64,000 nt of DNA, from assembly GCF_002849225.1 (NCBI RefSeq), contig NZ_PKMC01000001.1:235932-299931 (forward strand), given 5' to 3'. This document shows positions 52,374 to 62,186 of the stretch, one piece after another. The translations under genes and the position numbers were made by a program. The notes beneath the pieces are model-generated. The model was given only the letters and a program-made list of their open reading frames with translations, did not search any database and was not told the DNA's origin. The stretch's first letter is position 1. Each line of letters starts with the position of its first letter. The stretch is from Actinomyces sp. UMB0138. GTDB lineage: Bacteria; Bacillota; Negativicutes; Veillonellales; Veillonellaceae.

Positions 52374-53665
52374 GTTCCCCCTTCGACAAGATAAAAGGGG
52401 TTTTCACCGCTAGGCCTACCCTGAAGCACGTCTCTACTCTTGTGGGCGGAACCCTGGCGGGACAGGTCCTGGCCGTTGTCACGGCCCCGATAATCTCGCG
52501 AATGTATTCGCCGGAAGAGATGGGGCAGTACACCTTATTCATCTCCGTCTTCATGACCGTTGTTGCTGTTGCGGGACTGCGTTACGACATGGCGATCGTG
52601 CTACCGAAGAGCCACGCGAATGCGCGGGTGCTGCGCAATACCGTGTCAGTGATCATCGGGATTGTCTCGCTGGCGTGCACAATAGTGTTTTTCATCTGCG
52701 GGAATGCTTTAGCTAAATCGATGGGCCAACCCGGACTCGGCCCGTGGCTAGCACTTGCGGGAATCGCCATTTTCACGCTGGCGCAAGTGAATTCCTATAA
52801 CTATTGGTTCACTAGGACGCTGCAATACAAGGCAATTTCTATAAACAAAGTGCAAATGAGTGGTTCAACCGCGATTTTGCAGATTGTCTTCGCGCTTGTG
52901 TCTTTCGGAGGCATCGCCGGGCTTATTGTTGGACATCTGCTGGGGCAGGGTGGGGCAATGGCCACCCTAATGTATAAGGGCCGGGCGAAGGCGGAAAATG
53001 AAGGCGAGCCAAGCGCCAGCGCCATACAGCTGTTGCGCCGCTATAAGAAGATGCCGCTGCTCAATGCTCCGAACGGGCTGGTAGATTCGATCCGGCTGAA
53101 CGGTATCAACATGCTAATTGGTGCCCTCTATTCTGCTAATACGGTTGGTCAATTCGGGCAGGCGTGGAGGTTGATGCAGGCTCCCGTAACGCTTATCACC
53201 GGGGCTATTTCGCAAGTATTTTTCCAGCGCTTTTCGGTTACAGAGCCAGGAAAGATGGAAGCGGCGGTGAAGCAGTCGGTGAAATACTCTTTACTGCTGG
53301 GAATTATTCCATTCCTTCTAATGGCTCTTCTTGCACCTTGGATTTTCCCCTGGTTTTTAGGCAGTGGCTGGGAGCAATCCGGTCTGATCGGCAGGGCGCT
53401 GGTGCCATGGTTATTTCTGAATGTTGCCACTTCGCCAATTTCGACCGTCTTCGTTGTTACTGAAAGGCAGCAGGAGATGCTTGGCTTTGCCGTGGTATAC
53501 ATGTCTACGGGGCTGGGGTCTGTGTGGGGCTTTGCCAAACTGGGAGCGGGAATTGTCGCAACTGTTTGGGGACTGTCGCTGTTTATGTCCCTCGCCCTGG
53601 TGGGAATGATTCTTCTAACGATCAGAGCCGCAAGGATTTACGACCGAGAGGGAACTACAAAATAG
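52370..53665 (+). CDS. Wzx-like polysaccharide flippase
   Basis: A 431-residue MATE/MOP-superfamily protein with about 12 membrane helices. TLAGQVLAVVTAPIISRMYSP is typical of Wzx/RfbX flippases that move lipid-linked repeat units outward. The start is GTG overlapping the GT4 stop. No Wzy polymerase with a classic profile is obvious; the DUF6541-like gene directly downstream is the only large polytopic protein nearby and might fill that slot or act as a GT-C transferase. Confidence 0.88.
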   Translation: MSSPFDKIKGVFTARPTLKHVSTLVGGTLAGQVLAVVTAPIISRMYSPEEMGQYTLFISVFMTVVAVAGLRYDMAIVLPKSHANARVLRNTVSVIIGIVSLACTIVFFICGNALAKSMGQPGLGPWLALAGIAIFTLAQVNSYNYWFTRTLQYKAISINKVQMSGSTAILQIVFALVSFGGIAGLIVGHLLGQGGAMATLMYKGRAKAENEGEPSASAIQLLRRYKKMPLLNAPNGLVDSIRLNGINMLIGALYSANTVGQFGQAWRLMQAPVTLITGAISQVFFQRFSVTEPGKMEAAVKQSVKYSLLLGIIPFLLMALLAPWIFPWFLGSGWEQSGLIGRALVPWLFLNVATSPISTVFVVTERQQEMLGFAVVYMSTGLGSVWGFAKLGAGIVATVWGLSLFMSLALVGMILLTIRAARIYDREGTTK

Positions 53666-53666
53666 T

Positions 53667-55652
53667 ATGGCGTGGCTAGGATGCATCCCGTTACTTGCGG
53701 GATTGCTAGGTATTGTTTTTATTCCGGGTGCATCCATTTGTTTGCTTGCTGGAATGCGTCCGCGTTACGTGGTGGCTCTTGCGCCCCTTATCTCTATGTC
53801 GCTAGTGAGTCTCCTTCCCGTATTGTTCGCTAAATTCGGGATGCGTTGGTCTATAGGTTCCTTTGCCGGAACCTTTGTGGTTTTCTGCCTTGCGGTCGCT
53901 CTGATTTGTCGAGGGCGAGCACGCTGGCCGCAACGGGTGGCTTTGCCCTCTGCCTTGTGGATAGGAGGCGTTGTCGCTTGGCTCGGTCACGTACTACCGG
54001 CGGTGATTGGGCGTTCTCCGCGCACCCCTATCCAGCAAATTGATCCCACCTACCACATGAATTTGGTGTGGTTCATGGCGAATACTGGGAATGGTTCTTC
54101 CATTAGCGCACCGACAAGAATGTTCGGGCTTGAAACCTCTGAGACTGCCGCCCCTTCCGGGTGGCATGACCTGGTTGCTCTTATGGGTACGGGTCGGGTT
54201 GTGGAAGCGACGAATACGATGGCTATAGTACTGCCGACGCTTTGGGTTGTCGGTATTAGTTTGCTTGCATATGTAGCTTTTTCTGCGAATACGAAGTTGG
54301 TGGTGTGGACCCAGCTAGCAAGTCTCGTATTCAGTGAGTTTCCCACTATCTTGCAAAGTAGCTATCCGGTGTGGCCAAATGCGTTAGCTATTGCTTTGCT
54401 TCCATTTGCTTGTGCGGCAATGTGGATGGCGATAAGAGACTGGCGGGCGCAGAAACACTCTGCTCTTGGGTATGTAGGAGTAGGGGCCGCAGCGATTTTG
54501 ATTACTTGCGGAATTGCGCTCGTCCACCCGTCATTTGTCTTCAACATGGCCTCTCTCAGCGTATTTCCCCTGCTTTATCTGTTAATTCGCGGGATATGGC
54601 GTTCCCCCAGTCAGCGCAGAAGGAAGTCTCTGCTGTGGCTAGGTGGCGTAGTACTCGTAGTAGTGGGAGCGAGTCTGGCTATGTTCACTATTCCGTATGT
54701 CAGCGCTGTTGCTGCGCGTATGATGAGCTCATACGGCGGGGAACCGGCAATTGGCATCGAGGCGATACTGAAGATTGTTTCCGGAGCCACCGCGCATAAG
54801 GAAGGAACGGTAGTTCCAGTAAAGATGTCGCAGGCTCTTATGAACGTCTGTGGCATGGTCCTGTTTATAGGGGCCGTTCTAATGTGCTGGCGTAGGCGTG
54901 ACAAGATCGTGTGGCTTTCGTGGCTGGGAACCGCATTCATAGCGCTAATTGTCTATTGGCGAGTACCCGGAGTCCTCGGGATGATTGGCGGATTCTGGTA
55001 CATGAACGCACATAGGGTAATAGCACCGCTTGAAGTGCCGGCGACGTTATTATTTGGGTTGGGACTAGCCCAGTGGAGTTACCTGCTTTCACTTCTTTTG
55101 AAGACGGTTTTTCGCGCAAAGAACGCTGCTGGCCTGTCACGAGCGATCACACTGGGTGTTGTGTTAGTAGCAGGATTTAGCGCCGGAATTATTACTAAGA
55201 ATGCCTTCTATCAGGTTGTCTACAATCCGAAATCAGATTTTGTGACGATACATATGTCGAGCCCTGAAATAGCTATGATCGAGCGGGCACAAAAGAAGAT
55301 TAAGGGGCCGGTGCGAGTAATCGGCGATCCAACCAACGGCAGTGCCATGATGCAGGCTCTGGGAGGCGTGGAAGTGGTATTTCCGCAGATGTACTACAGG
55401 CCTTCGAATACTAACGAGGCCTACCTGCTATCGAATTTCGACAAGTTGGGTACGGAGCCGAAGGTTTGCGATCTAGTTCGTAAGTACAACATTAGGTACT
55501 TCTACTATGACAGTGACAAGGAAACCTTCGGCAAGACGGGGCAGGTAAAGGACGACGGAATCCAAGTGCCGCCCTCACCGAAGGAGGCCGAACTGGTAGA
55601 TAGGGGAGGAACCGCCAGGCTGTACAAGATCACCGCCTGCAGGAGCTCCTGA
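53667..55652 (+). CDS. Large membrane protein, DUF6541-like (copy 1)
   Basis: A 661-residue protein with about 13-14 membrane helices in the first 520 residues and a soluble C-terminal domain of about 130 residues (FVTIHMSSPEIAMIERAQKK, then VRVIGDPTNGSAMMQALGGV, CDLVRKYNIRYFYYDSD). It resembles DUF6541. QQIDPTYHMNLVWFM and SGWHDLVALM are probable extracytoplasmic motifs, comparable to acidic loops of GT-C enzymes. It is paralogous to the gene at 57146. Begins one base after the flippase stop. Polymerase or transferase roles are both possible. Confidence 0.68.
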   Translation: MAWLGCIPLLAGLLGIVFIPGASICLLAGMRPRYVVALAPLISMSLVSLLPVLFAKFGMRWSIGSFAGTFVVFCLAVALICRGRARWPQRVALPSALWIGGVVAWLGHVLPAVIGRSPRTPIQQIDPTYHMNLVWFMANTGNGSSISAPTRMFGLETSETAAPSGWHDLVALMGTGRVVEATNTMAIVLPTLWVVGISLLAYVAFSANTKLVVWTQLASLVFSEFPTILQSSYPVWPNALAIALLPFACAAMWMAIRDWRAQKHSALGYVGVGAAAILITCGIALVHPSFVFNMASLSVFPLLYLLIRGIWRSPSQRRRKSLLWLGGVVLVVVGASLAMFTIPYVSAVAARMMSSYGGEPAIGIEAILKIVSGATAHKEGTVVPVKMSQALMNVCGMVLFIGAVLMCWRRRDKIVWLSWLGTAFIALIVYWRVPGVLGMIGGFWYMNAHRVIAPLEVPATLLFGLGLAQWSYLLSLLLKTVFRAKNAAGLSRAITLGVVLVAGFSAGIITKNAFYQVVYNPKSDFVTIHMSSPEIAMIERAQKKIKGPVRVIGDPTNGSAMMQALGGVEVVFPQMYYRPSNTNEAYLLSNFDKLGTEPKVCDLVRKYNIRYFYYDSDKETFGKTGQVKDDGIQVPPSPKEAELVDRGGTARLYKITACRSS

Positions 55653-55776
55653 AATTGCCTAACGTCCCCGCTAGAGACGAGAGTGAGCGCACATATTTGC
55701 TGCAGGCAACGGGTAAGTGCGCGGGGAGCCAGGACTTTATTTACAATACGTATGAGACTCAAATTTTGGAGGATAT

Positions 55777-57069
55777 ATGCAGATTGCAGTAGTGGCAATG
55801 GGAAAGATTGGTCTTCCTCTGGCAGTACAGTTTGCCGATATGGGACACCAAGTAGTTGGTGTTGACGTAAACCAGAAAACCGTTGACCTAGTAAACGCCG
55901 GTAAGGAGCCGTTCCCCGGCGAGGCTCATCTGCAGGAAAAACTGGATGAGCTCATTCCTGCTGGCAAGCTGCGCGCAACTACCGACTACGCGGAAGCTAT
56001 TCCACAGGCTGATGCGGTTGTACTGGTTGTACCCCTGTTTGTAAACGATCAGACGTGGGAGCCAGTTTTCGGGTGGATGGATGCCGCCACCAAGTCCTTG
56101 GCAGCGAATCTGAAGCCGAACACTCTGATCTCTTACGAAACTACTTTGCCGGTAGGAACTACTCGGGGCCGCTGGAAGCCCATGATTGAAGAAATCTCGG
56201 GTCTGAAGGAAGGCGAAGATTTCCACCTCGTATTCTCTCCGGAGCGTGTACTCACCGGCCGTGTATTCGACGATCTGCAGAAGTACCCGAAGCTTGTCGG
56301 TGGTCTGAACGAAGAAGGCACGAAGGCCGGCATTGATTTCTACAAGCAGGTGCTCACTTTCCGCGATAGGGAAGACCTGCCTCGCCAGAATGGCGTGTGG
56401 GACATGGGGAGCGCTGAGGCAGCTGAAATGGCGAAGCTAGCCGAAACCACCTACCGCGATGTGAACATCGGACTGGCCAACCAGTTCGCAGTGTACGCAG
56501 ACAAGGTTGGCATCGACGTAGAGAAGGTTATTGATGCCTGCAACTCTCAGCCATACAGTCACATTCACCGCCCTGGCATTGCGGTGGGCGGACACTGCAT
56601 CCCGGTTTACCCCAGGCTCTACCTGTCGACTGACCCTGACGCAACGGTGGTCCGTACTGCCCGTAAGTACAATGCGGCAATGCCTGACTACGTGGTTAGC
56701 AGGGTAGAAGAAGTACTGGGTGACCTGAAGGGCCAAAAGGCTGTGGTGCTGGGTGCTTCCTACCGTGGTGGCGTGAAGGAAACCGCATTCTCGGGCGTGT
56801 TCCGTACTGTCGAAGCCTTGGAAGAAAAGGGCGCGGACGTGTTCGTGCACGATCCGATGTTCAGTGATGACGAATTGGCCGGATTCGGCTGGAAGGCTTA
56901 CCACTTCGGCGAGTCCGCTGATGTAGCCATCGTGCAGGCCGACCACAAGGAATACCGGACTATCTCTGCTTCTGATATCCCTGGTATCAAGCTGCTCTTC
57001 GACGGGCGTCGCGTGACTGATCCGCAAACCTGGGCTGGTACGCCTCGCATGGTTATTGGCGACAAATAG
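55777..57069 (+). CDS. UDP-N-acetylhexosamine dehydrogenase (WbpA/WecC type)
   Basis: A 430-residue UDP-glucose/GDP-mannose dehydrogenase family enzyme that oxidises C6 of a nucleotide sugar to the acid with NAD. Rossmann motif VVAMGKIGLPLAVQFADMG, catalytic Cys in VGGHCIPVYPRLY, and the C-terminal GASYRGGVKETAFS are present. It would supply the UDP-GlcNAcA or UDP-ManNAcA needed by the acetyltransferase-aminotransferase-dehydrogenase block at 46-49 kb. The 124-base leader has TTGGAGG before the ATG and probably its own promoter (TACAAT at 55742). A terminator follows. Confidence 0.92.
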   Translation: MQIAVVAMGKIGLPLAVQFADMGHQVVGVDVNQKTVDLVNAGKEPFPGEAHLQEKLDELIPAGKLRATTDYAEAIPQADAVVLVVPLFVNDQTWEPVFGWMDAATKSLAANLKPNTLISYETTLPVGTTRGRWKPMIEEISGLKEGEDFHLVFSPERVLTGRVFDDLQKYPKLVGGLNEEGTKAGIDFYKQVLTFRDREDLPRQNGVWDMGSAEAAEMAKLAETTYRDVNIGLANQFAVYADKVGIDVEKVIDACNSQPYSHIHRPGIAVGGHCIPVYPRLYLSTDPDATVVRTARKYNAAMPDYVVSRVEEVLGDLKGQKAVVLGASYRGGVKETAFSGVFRTVEALEEKGADVFVHDPMFSDDELAGFGWKAYHFGESADVAIVQADHKEYRTISASDIPGIKLLFDGRRVTDPQTWAGTPRMVIGDK

Positions 57070-57080
57070 TCATTAGTTAC

Positions 57081-57127
57081 AATGGGCACGTGTCTTAGCC
57101 ATCTTGGCTAAAACATGTGCCCATTTT
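57081..57127 (+). terminator. Rho-independent terminator of the UDP-sugar dehydrogenase
   Basis: AATGGGCAC (57081-57089) pairs with GTGCCCATT (57117-57125). The stem extends inward through TAGCCA/TGGCTA and is followed by a short T run. Confidence 0.8.
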
Positions 57128-57145
57128 GCATCCCCTGGAGGGTCT

Positions 57146-59125
57146 ATGTTGTTCCCAGCTTCCACAGAGCTGAGTCATTTTTATAGTTGGGGTGGATTCT
57201 TAGTCTGCCTAGGAGTAACTACCCTGGTAGTTTTCCTCCCGGGGCTTGTTGTGGGTATTGCAGCGGGATTTAGAAGGTCCACGCTTGCAGCCTTTGCACC
57301 GGCTGCCTCAGTTGGCATCAGTGCGGTAAGCGGGATAATGGCCCGGGAGGTCGGCTGGGGCTGGAACGCGCTGATGCTACTGCCGCTAACTGCGGTCATC
57401 TCAGTGATCTTGGTTTTGTATAGGGCAGTGGCGCGCCCGTACAAGAATATTTCTAGGGCGGGAAGTAAGTCTTTCCTTGCGCCCGTCATCTGTATTCTTT
57501 TATTCGCTGCTTTTACAGTGCGTTTTGCGTTGGCAATCCAATCGCCGGGGACATTCAGCCAGACATGGGACACTGTCTTTCACCTGAACACAACCGAGCT
57601 CATCCTGTCTACAGATAGTGCCTCTTCCCTTCACGTGGATCTTACCGGGGATGGAAAAGAACACTTCTATCCGGCCGCTTGGCACGGCATCGTCGCGCTG
57701 GTTACGCAGCTTACGGGAACACTTACACCAGTTGCTACTAACGCTGCGGCTGCCGTCGTGTCATTCTTGGTGTGGCCCGTCGGCATCTACGCACTAGTCG
57801 GAAGAGTAACGTCTTCGACAGGTACCAAAACATGTGCAATGGTCCTGGCCCTGCTATTTCCCCAGTTTCCTCTGGCGTTCTTGTGGTGGGGAAACCTGTA
57901 CCCGAACCTACTTGGGTATGCGCTGTTGCCTATTGGGATGACTCTCTTTGACAGGGTGCTTGAACGGTTCAGCAAAGTAACTCCTATCTACCTGGTTGCC
58001 CTGTTGGTGACTGCTGCCGGAATGGCTCTGGCGCAGCCTGTTTCGGTAATTACTTTTGCGATCATGGCGATTGCCTGGCTAATTGTGAAGTTCTGGAGCC
58101 AAACTAGGCGGAAACTTCGTACAGTCCCTGTTGCCCTGGGGGCCGCAGTGGTCTTGTATGCCGCACTGAACTTTTGCATAGATTCTGTAAACCAGCTTTC
58201 GACTATGAGGACTGGAACAACCACGTGGTATCGCCAAGGACATGCGTTGCGGGGGCTATTCCAGCTGGTCGTCTTCACAGGGGGAAAGCCCCAGGGGAAC
58301 TGGGACGTTTATACGCTGCCCCAGATGATAGTTCCCGCCTTGGCGATCTTGGCGGGAGTATTGGTGGCTATAAGCATGAAGAGGGCGTGGCCGCTGCTAG
58401 GTGCGCATTTCATGGCAGCAGTACTATTCGTCTGTGCCTTTTGCCTTGACGGTGACACCCGCTTGTATTGGACGGGGCTTTGGTACTGCGACGTTCCCAG
58501 GGTGTTTGCGCCACTATGTGTCGGTGCACCGATTTTTGCCGCCTTGGCATTGCAGGCAGGGTGCCACCTTTTCAGACGGCGAGCTACTTCGGGCGTTTCT
58601 ACCGCTGCTGCGCTTGTGGTGCTGCTTGCCGCAACGCTGTTCTCTCCAGCGATCACCTCTGCTTTTACTGCAATAAGCCACACCAATTCGCTGCGGGGTA
58701 TTTATTCCCAGGGCGGCCTGTTGGACAGCGATGAGTTGCAGCTGTTCTCCAGACTGGACAAACACGTACCACCAGGACAGAAGATCCTGGCTAATCCATG
58801 GGAGGGAGGCTCGCTCACGTGGCCATACGGCAAGCGAATGCCTTTCTTCCCTAGGATTACTGGTGGTCTTACCGACACTTACAAGTTGCTGGTCAATGAT
58901 CTAGATAAGGCAGATCAGATACCAGAGGTGTGTTCGCTGCTGAAGCGGGAGAATATCCACTACGCCTTGCAGCTGCGAGACGTGTACTTGTGGGGAGGCT
59001 CCGGTTGGAATATCGAGAAGAATTTCTCCTCGCTTGATCATCTGGAAGACATTCCAGGTGCCAAAGTGGTAGATCAGCAGGGGGAAGCGAAGCTGGTAAA
59101 GCTCCCGGACTGCACTATTCAGTGA
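57146..59125 (+). CDS. Large membrane protein, DUF6541-like (copy 2)
   Basis: A 659-residue paralogue of the gene at 53667, again with about 13-14 helices and a soluble C-terminal domain (LLDSDELQLFSRLDKHVPPG, LANPWEGGSLTWPYG, CSLLKRENIHYALQLRD). QTWDTVFHLNTTELIL corresponds to the DPTYHMN loop of copy 1. ATG at 57146 follows GGAGG; the frame open from 57104 runs through the terminator and is not supported. The stop overlaps the convergent pyruvyltransferase gene by seven bases. Confidence 0.7.
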   Translation: MLFPASTELSHFYSWGGFLVCLGVTTLVVFLPGLVVGIAAGFRRSTLAAFAPAASVGISAVSGIMAREVGWGWNALMLLPLTAVISVILVLYRAVARPYKNISRAGSKSFLAPVICILLFAAFTVRFALAIQSPGTFSQTWDTVFHLNTTELILSTDSASSLHVDLTGDGKEHFYPAAWHGIVALVTQLTGTLTPVATNAAAAVVSFLVWPVGIYALVGRVTSSTGTKTCAMVLALLFPQFPLAFLWWGNLYPNLLGYALLPIGMTLFDRVLERFSKVTPIYLVALLVTAAGMALAQPVSVITFAIMAIAWLIVKFWSQTRRKLRTVPVALGAAVVLYAALNFCIDSVNQLSTMRTGTTTWYRQGHALRGLFQLVVFTGGKPQGNWDVYTLPQMIVPALAILAGVLVAISMKRAWPLLGAHFMAAVLFVCAFCLDGDTRLYWTGLWYCDVPRVFAPLCVGAPIFAALALQAGCHLFRRRATSGVSTAAALVVLLAATLFSPAITSAFTAISHTNSLRGIYSQGGLLDSDELQLFSRLDKHVPPGQKILANPWEGGSLTWPYGKRMPFFPRITGGLTDTYKLLVNDLDKADQIPEVCSLLKRENIHYALQLRDVYLWGGSGWNIEKNFSSLDHLEDIPGAKVVDQQGEAKLVKLPDCTIQ

Positions 59126-60657
59126 CCCCTGTTCTTCAGGCGCGATGCCAGCGCACCTACCCGCGCGATCTTCTTCAACTGGCGGTAGCTAAAACGGCCT
59201 ACGCGTGCCCCCGGATCCTGTACGAGCTCGGCCTCGCGACAGTACAGGTACCCGATTCGTGCCTGTTGTGTTTCCACCTGCTCACTTAGTAGCCTCTTTT
59301 CAGCTTGAAGGGCGTGAATCTGCCTCTCGTAAGATTCCAACAGCTGCCAGGCTCTAGCAAGATATTCATGGTCGGCGGTTGCATCTTCCATGAGCTGCAA
59401 CTGCCCTAAATAACGCGTGTGAAGCTTAGCGAGAATTTCGGGGGCCGCCAGCGTGGGCGAGGCCGTGGAAACGAAAGAGGAGGCGTCTGCCTTGTTGTTG
59501 GTGCACATAGCAATCACCTGCTGCCACCAGCGTTTTGTATCGGTGTGCAACTTTGGCATCCGAGACTGCAGATGCGAACTGATCTGGTTCGCCAGTGCCA
59601 CGAACTGGTCTATTGCCTGGTAGCTTTCGACTGCATCCAGTGCTGCTTCCGGTAGAACCCAGTTAGGATCCAGCCCGAGGTTTGCCAGCAGATCCGCCAT
59701 TCTAAGATTGGCGTACAGGTTAGGTGCAAGCAATAGAGTCGGAATAGCCGAAGTCATGGCAAAGACTGCTTGATGGAACCTGTTTGTAACAGAGAGACTA
59801 GCTCCTTCTAGAGCGGCGACTAACTGGCTTGGGTGGGCAGGGTTGAAGACCTCCACCGGCGTAGACATGCGCTGGGCTATGGCTTCGTGGAAAGCAACAT
59901 CTTGGTCCTGCTTTGCTGAGTCTGCCATATGCGAGATCAGCTTCGTAGTAAGCCCGGTGGCTTTACTGAGTCGATCTAAAGTAGCAGCGATAAGCGCTGC
60001 CGACGTCGAGGTAGGGAAAGCAGCATGGGCATCGTTGAAGCAGCCCGCTATAAAATCCCCGCCGCGCAGGTTTTCTACCCCGCTGAAGCAGATGGCATCA
60101 TCGTGGGCCACATAAATCTCTTTGGACGTGTACTTTTGGGCTTCCTTCTTAGAGAAAGGACCGCGTACGCCAATCAGATCGGCCGAATCAAAAAGCCGGC
60201 GTACCGCCTGTTCTTCGTGTCCTAATAGAAGGGGGCCAACCGACTGCCCAGAAATTGCCACTGGCAGACCGATGTGTTTGGCGTATTGGGCAAACAGGGA
60301 ACGCTCAAGAAGGAGCCTAGAAAAGTAGGAATTTATTGACCCGCCCCCACCAATTATCAGAGCGTCCAAGTGGTGCACCTGCGCCAGTCCATCCGCTACG
60401 GGGTTACGCCTAAAATCTGAAAAATCTTGTGCGCTAAGGAAAAACTCTTCCCGTTCTAGCGGCAGCTCTGGAAATTCAATCGAGCGGAGGAAATTGGCGC
60501 CGGGAACAAGTTGTTGGCTACGAGTGGCGTCATGGGTAAACAGATATGGGGTATGGCCGGCTTCTTTTATCTGTTTAAAGGAGGAAAGCGCAATGGCGTC
60601 GTCGCCAACGTGCCAAGAGGGGTTGCCAATGTCTGTCAAGATGCCAATGTTTGCCAT
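59119..60657 (-). CDS. Polysaccharide pyruvyl transferase family protein with coiled-coil tail
   Basis: A 512-residue protein whose first 370 residues match the CsaB/WcaK pyruvyltransferase fold: NIGILTDIGNPSWHVGDDA, DALIIGGGGSINSYFSRLLL, AISGQSVGPLL, GVRGPFSKKEA and LSVTNRFHQAVFAM. Such enzymes ketalise sugars with phosphoenolpyruvate. A C-terminal extension of about 130 residues has a coiled-coil stretch (SYERQIHALQAEKRLLSEQV) and a basic end. ATG at 60657 is chosen for the family start; ATG at 60681 would add eight residues. It is the only gene on the minus strand in this locus. Confidence 0.83.
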   Translation of the reverse strand: MANIGILTDIGNPSWHVGDDAIALSSFKQIKEAGHTPYLFTHDATRSQQLVPGANFLRSIEFPELPLEREEFFLSAQDFSDFRRNPVADGLAQVHHLDALIIGGGGSINSYFSRLLLERSLFAQYAKHIGLPVAISGQSVGPLLLGHEEQAVRRLFDSADLIGVRGPFSKKEAQKYTSKEIYVAHDDAICFSGVENLRGGDFIAGCFNDAHAAFPTSTSAALIAATLDRLSKATGLTTKLISHMADSAKQDQDVAFHEAIAQRMSTPVEVFNPAHPSQLVAALEGASLSVTNRFHQAVFAMTSAIPTLLLAPNLYANLRMADLLANLGLDPNWVLPEAALDAVESYQAIDQFVALANQISSHLQSRMPKLHTDTKRWWQQVIAMCTNNKADASSFVSTASPTLAAPEILAKLHTRYLGQLQLMEDATADHEYLARAWQLLESYERQIHALQAEKRLLSEQVETQQARIGYLYCREAELVQDPGARVGRFSYRQLKKIARVGALASRLKNRGH

Positions 60658-60804
60658 AGGTTCCCATTCGAGATGTAGCATGCGAAAGAACGTGGCTTAA
60701 CTATATATGTTTGCTTTCCCAGTGGCGTAGCCTGCGAGGCGGCGAACTAGCGGGTTGTATGATGGGCGGATGAAAAAGGTCCACGGAGCGGCAAGGTCGA
60801 TGGT

Positions 60805-61731
60805 ATGCGAAAAGTAGCTGCGGTTGTTGTTGCTTACAATCGCGAAGTCTTGTTAGGTAAATGCCTCGCTGCACTGCAGAAGCAAACTGTTCCATTGCAG
60901 CACATAGTGGTAGTAGACAACGCCAGCACAGACAATTCGCTGCAAGTAGCTAAAGCTAGTGGGGCAGAAGTAGTTTCCTTACAAGAGAACACCGGCGGTG
61001 CCGGAGGGTTCACCGCAGGCATTGCATCGGCAATGGGCCATGATGTCGATTTTCTATGGCTCATGGATGATGACACCATCCCGTTTTCGAACGCCCTCGA
61101 AGAACTATTGCAGACAGCCGACGCCTACCCTGGTGCACCAGCATTCCTCTGCTCTAAAGCAGAGTGGTTCGACGGGCAGGTGCACCCGATGAATACTCAC
61201 CGCAGGCGCCCCTTTGTGCCATCAGAACAGATTGATCACGCCAAGAAAGTAGGAGCCATTCCGGTTCGATCTGCATCTTTCGTGTCCGTTCTGATAGATA
61301 CAAGGGCTGTTCGCGAAGAAGGACTTCCTATCGCGGACTACTTTATTTGGAATGACGATTTAGAATATCTGAGTCGCATAGGCAAGAATCGCGTCGGACT
61401 GTACGTGCCGTCCTCGCGCGTTCTCCATGCCACCAAGAAGCTTGCGGGAGTGAATGAAGACCCTCGCGATAGATTCTTCTACGAAGTGCGCAACAAAATC
61501 TGGTTCTTGAGGCTCAGCACCGGTCTGCATCTGATGGATCGCGTGCTCTACGGGGCATCTTGTATCAGACGGTGGGCGAAGATGTTCAGCGCCTCAGCTG
61601 ATAGGCCGGCTATGGTCAAAGTAGGTTGGAGTGGCTTAAAAGCAGGAATGCGCGCCCCCCGTTCCAACCGCGAGGTATTTGCGTCCTCTGCAGAAGTGGG
61701 CCCCGCGATCGCGAAGATGGAGCATAGATGA
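60805..61731 (+). CDS. GT2 glycosyltransferase, GlfT-like
   Basis: A 308-residue family 2 glycosyltransferase. VAAVVVAYNREVLLGKCLAAL, VVDNASTDNS, ENTGGAGGFTAG and the metal motif MDDDTIPF (Asp88-90) followed by YFIWNDDLEYLSR match the galactofuranosyl/rhamnosyl transferase group typified by GlfT1 and WbbL. With glf two kilobases downstream, galactofuranose is the likely donor. The gene overlaps pssD-like by four bases. A good Shine-Dalgarno is lacking. Confidence 0.85.
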   Translation: MRKVAAVVVAYNREVLLGKCLAALQKQTVPLQHIVVVDNASTDNSLQVAKASGAEVVSLQENTGGAGGFTAGIASAMGHDVDFLWLMDDDTIPFSNALEELLQTADAYPGAPAFLCSKAEWFDGQVHPMNTHRRRPFVPSEQIDHAKKVGAIPVRSASFVSVLIDTRAVREEGLPIADYFIWNDDLEYLSRIGKNRVGLYVPSSRVLHATKKLAGVNEDPRDRFFYEVRNKIWFLRLSTGLHLMDRVLYGASCIRRWAKMFSASADRPAMVKVGWSGLKAGMRAPRSNREVFASSAEVGPAIAKMEHR

Positions 61732-62186
61732 ACCAGTTGAAGGTTTTATTCGTGGGCTCGTCTGGGGGCCACCTCGCGCAGATGATTTCAATGCGCCCCT
61801 GGTATAAGAACCATCAGCGCATCTGGGTCACTTTCAACACTCCGGACGCTATCAGTGCCTTGGAAAACGAAAAGGTGTTCTGGATGAAACACTCCCCGGA
61901 ACGTAAGCCCTGGGACTTACTGAAGACCCTGTGGGCAGGCATTAGGCTGGTACCTAAGCTGAAGCCGGACGTGGTTGTGTCCACCGGAGCATCGCTAGGG
62001 ACTATCTTCATTGCGATTGCCCGCCTACTAGGGATTGCCACGGTCTACGTGGAGGTCTTCGATCGCATCGAATTGAAATCGATGTCCGGCAGAATCTGCT
62101 ACCACATAGCTGACAAATTTGGGGTGCAGTGGGAAGAGCAACTGAAGCTATACCCGAACGCTACGGTGGTGGGGCCGCTGCTATGA
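61728..62186 (+). CDS. PssD/Alg14-like glycosyltransferase subunit
   Basis: A 152-residue membrane-associated subunit of a two-part glycosyltransferase. VLFVGSSGGHLAQMISMRPW is the Alg14/PssD/CpsF signature; VVSTGASLGTIFIAIARLLG is the membrane-contact part, and YVEVFDRIELKSMSGRICYH follows. It should recruit the catalytic subunit encoded next, with which it overlaps by ATGA. Confidence 0.9.
   Translation: MNQLKVLFVGSSGGHLAQMISMRPWYKNHQRIWVTFNTPDAISALENEKVFWMKHSPERKPWDLLKTLWAGIRLVPKLKPDVVVSTGASLGTIFIAIARLLGIATVYVEVFDRIELKSMSGRICYHIADKFGVQWEEQLKLYPNATVVGPLL

Noticed and set aside
57104..57145. Upstream extension of the second DUF6541-like frame
   Set aside because: It runs through the 3' arm of a terminator hairpin; ATG 57146 with GGAGG is the better start.
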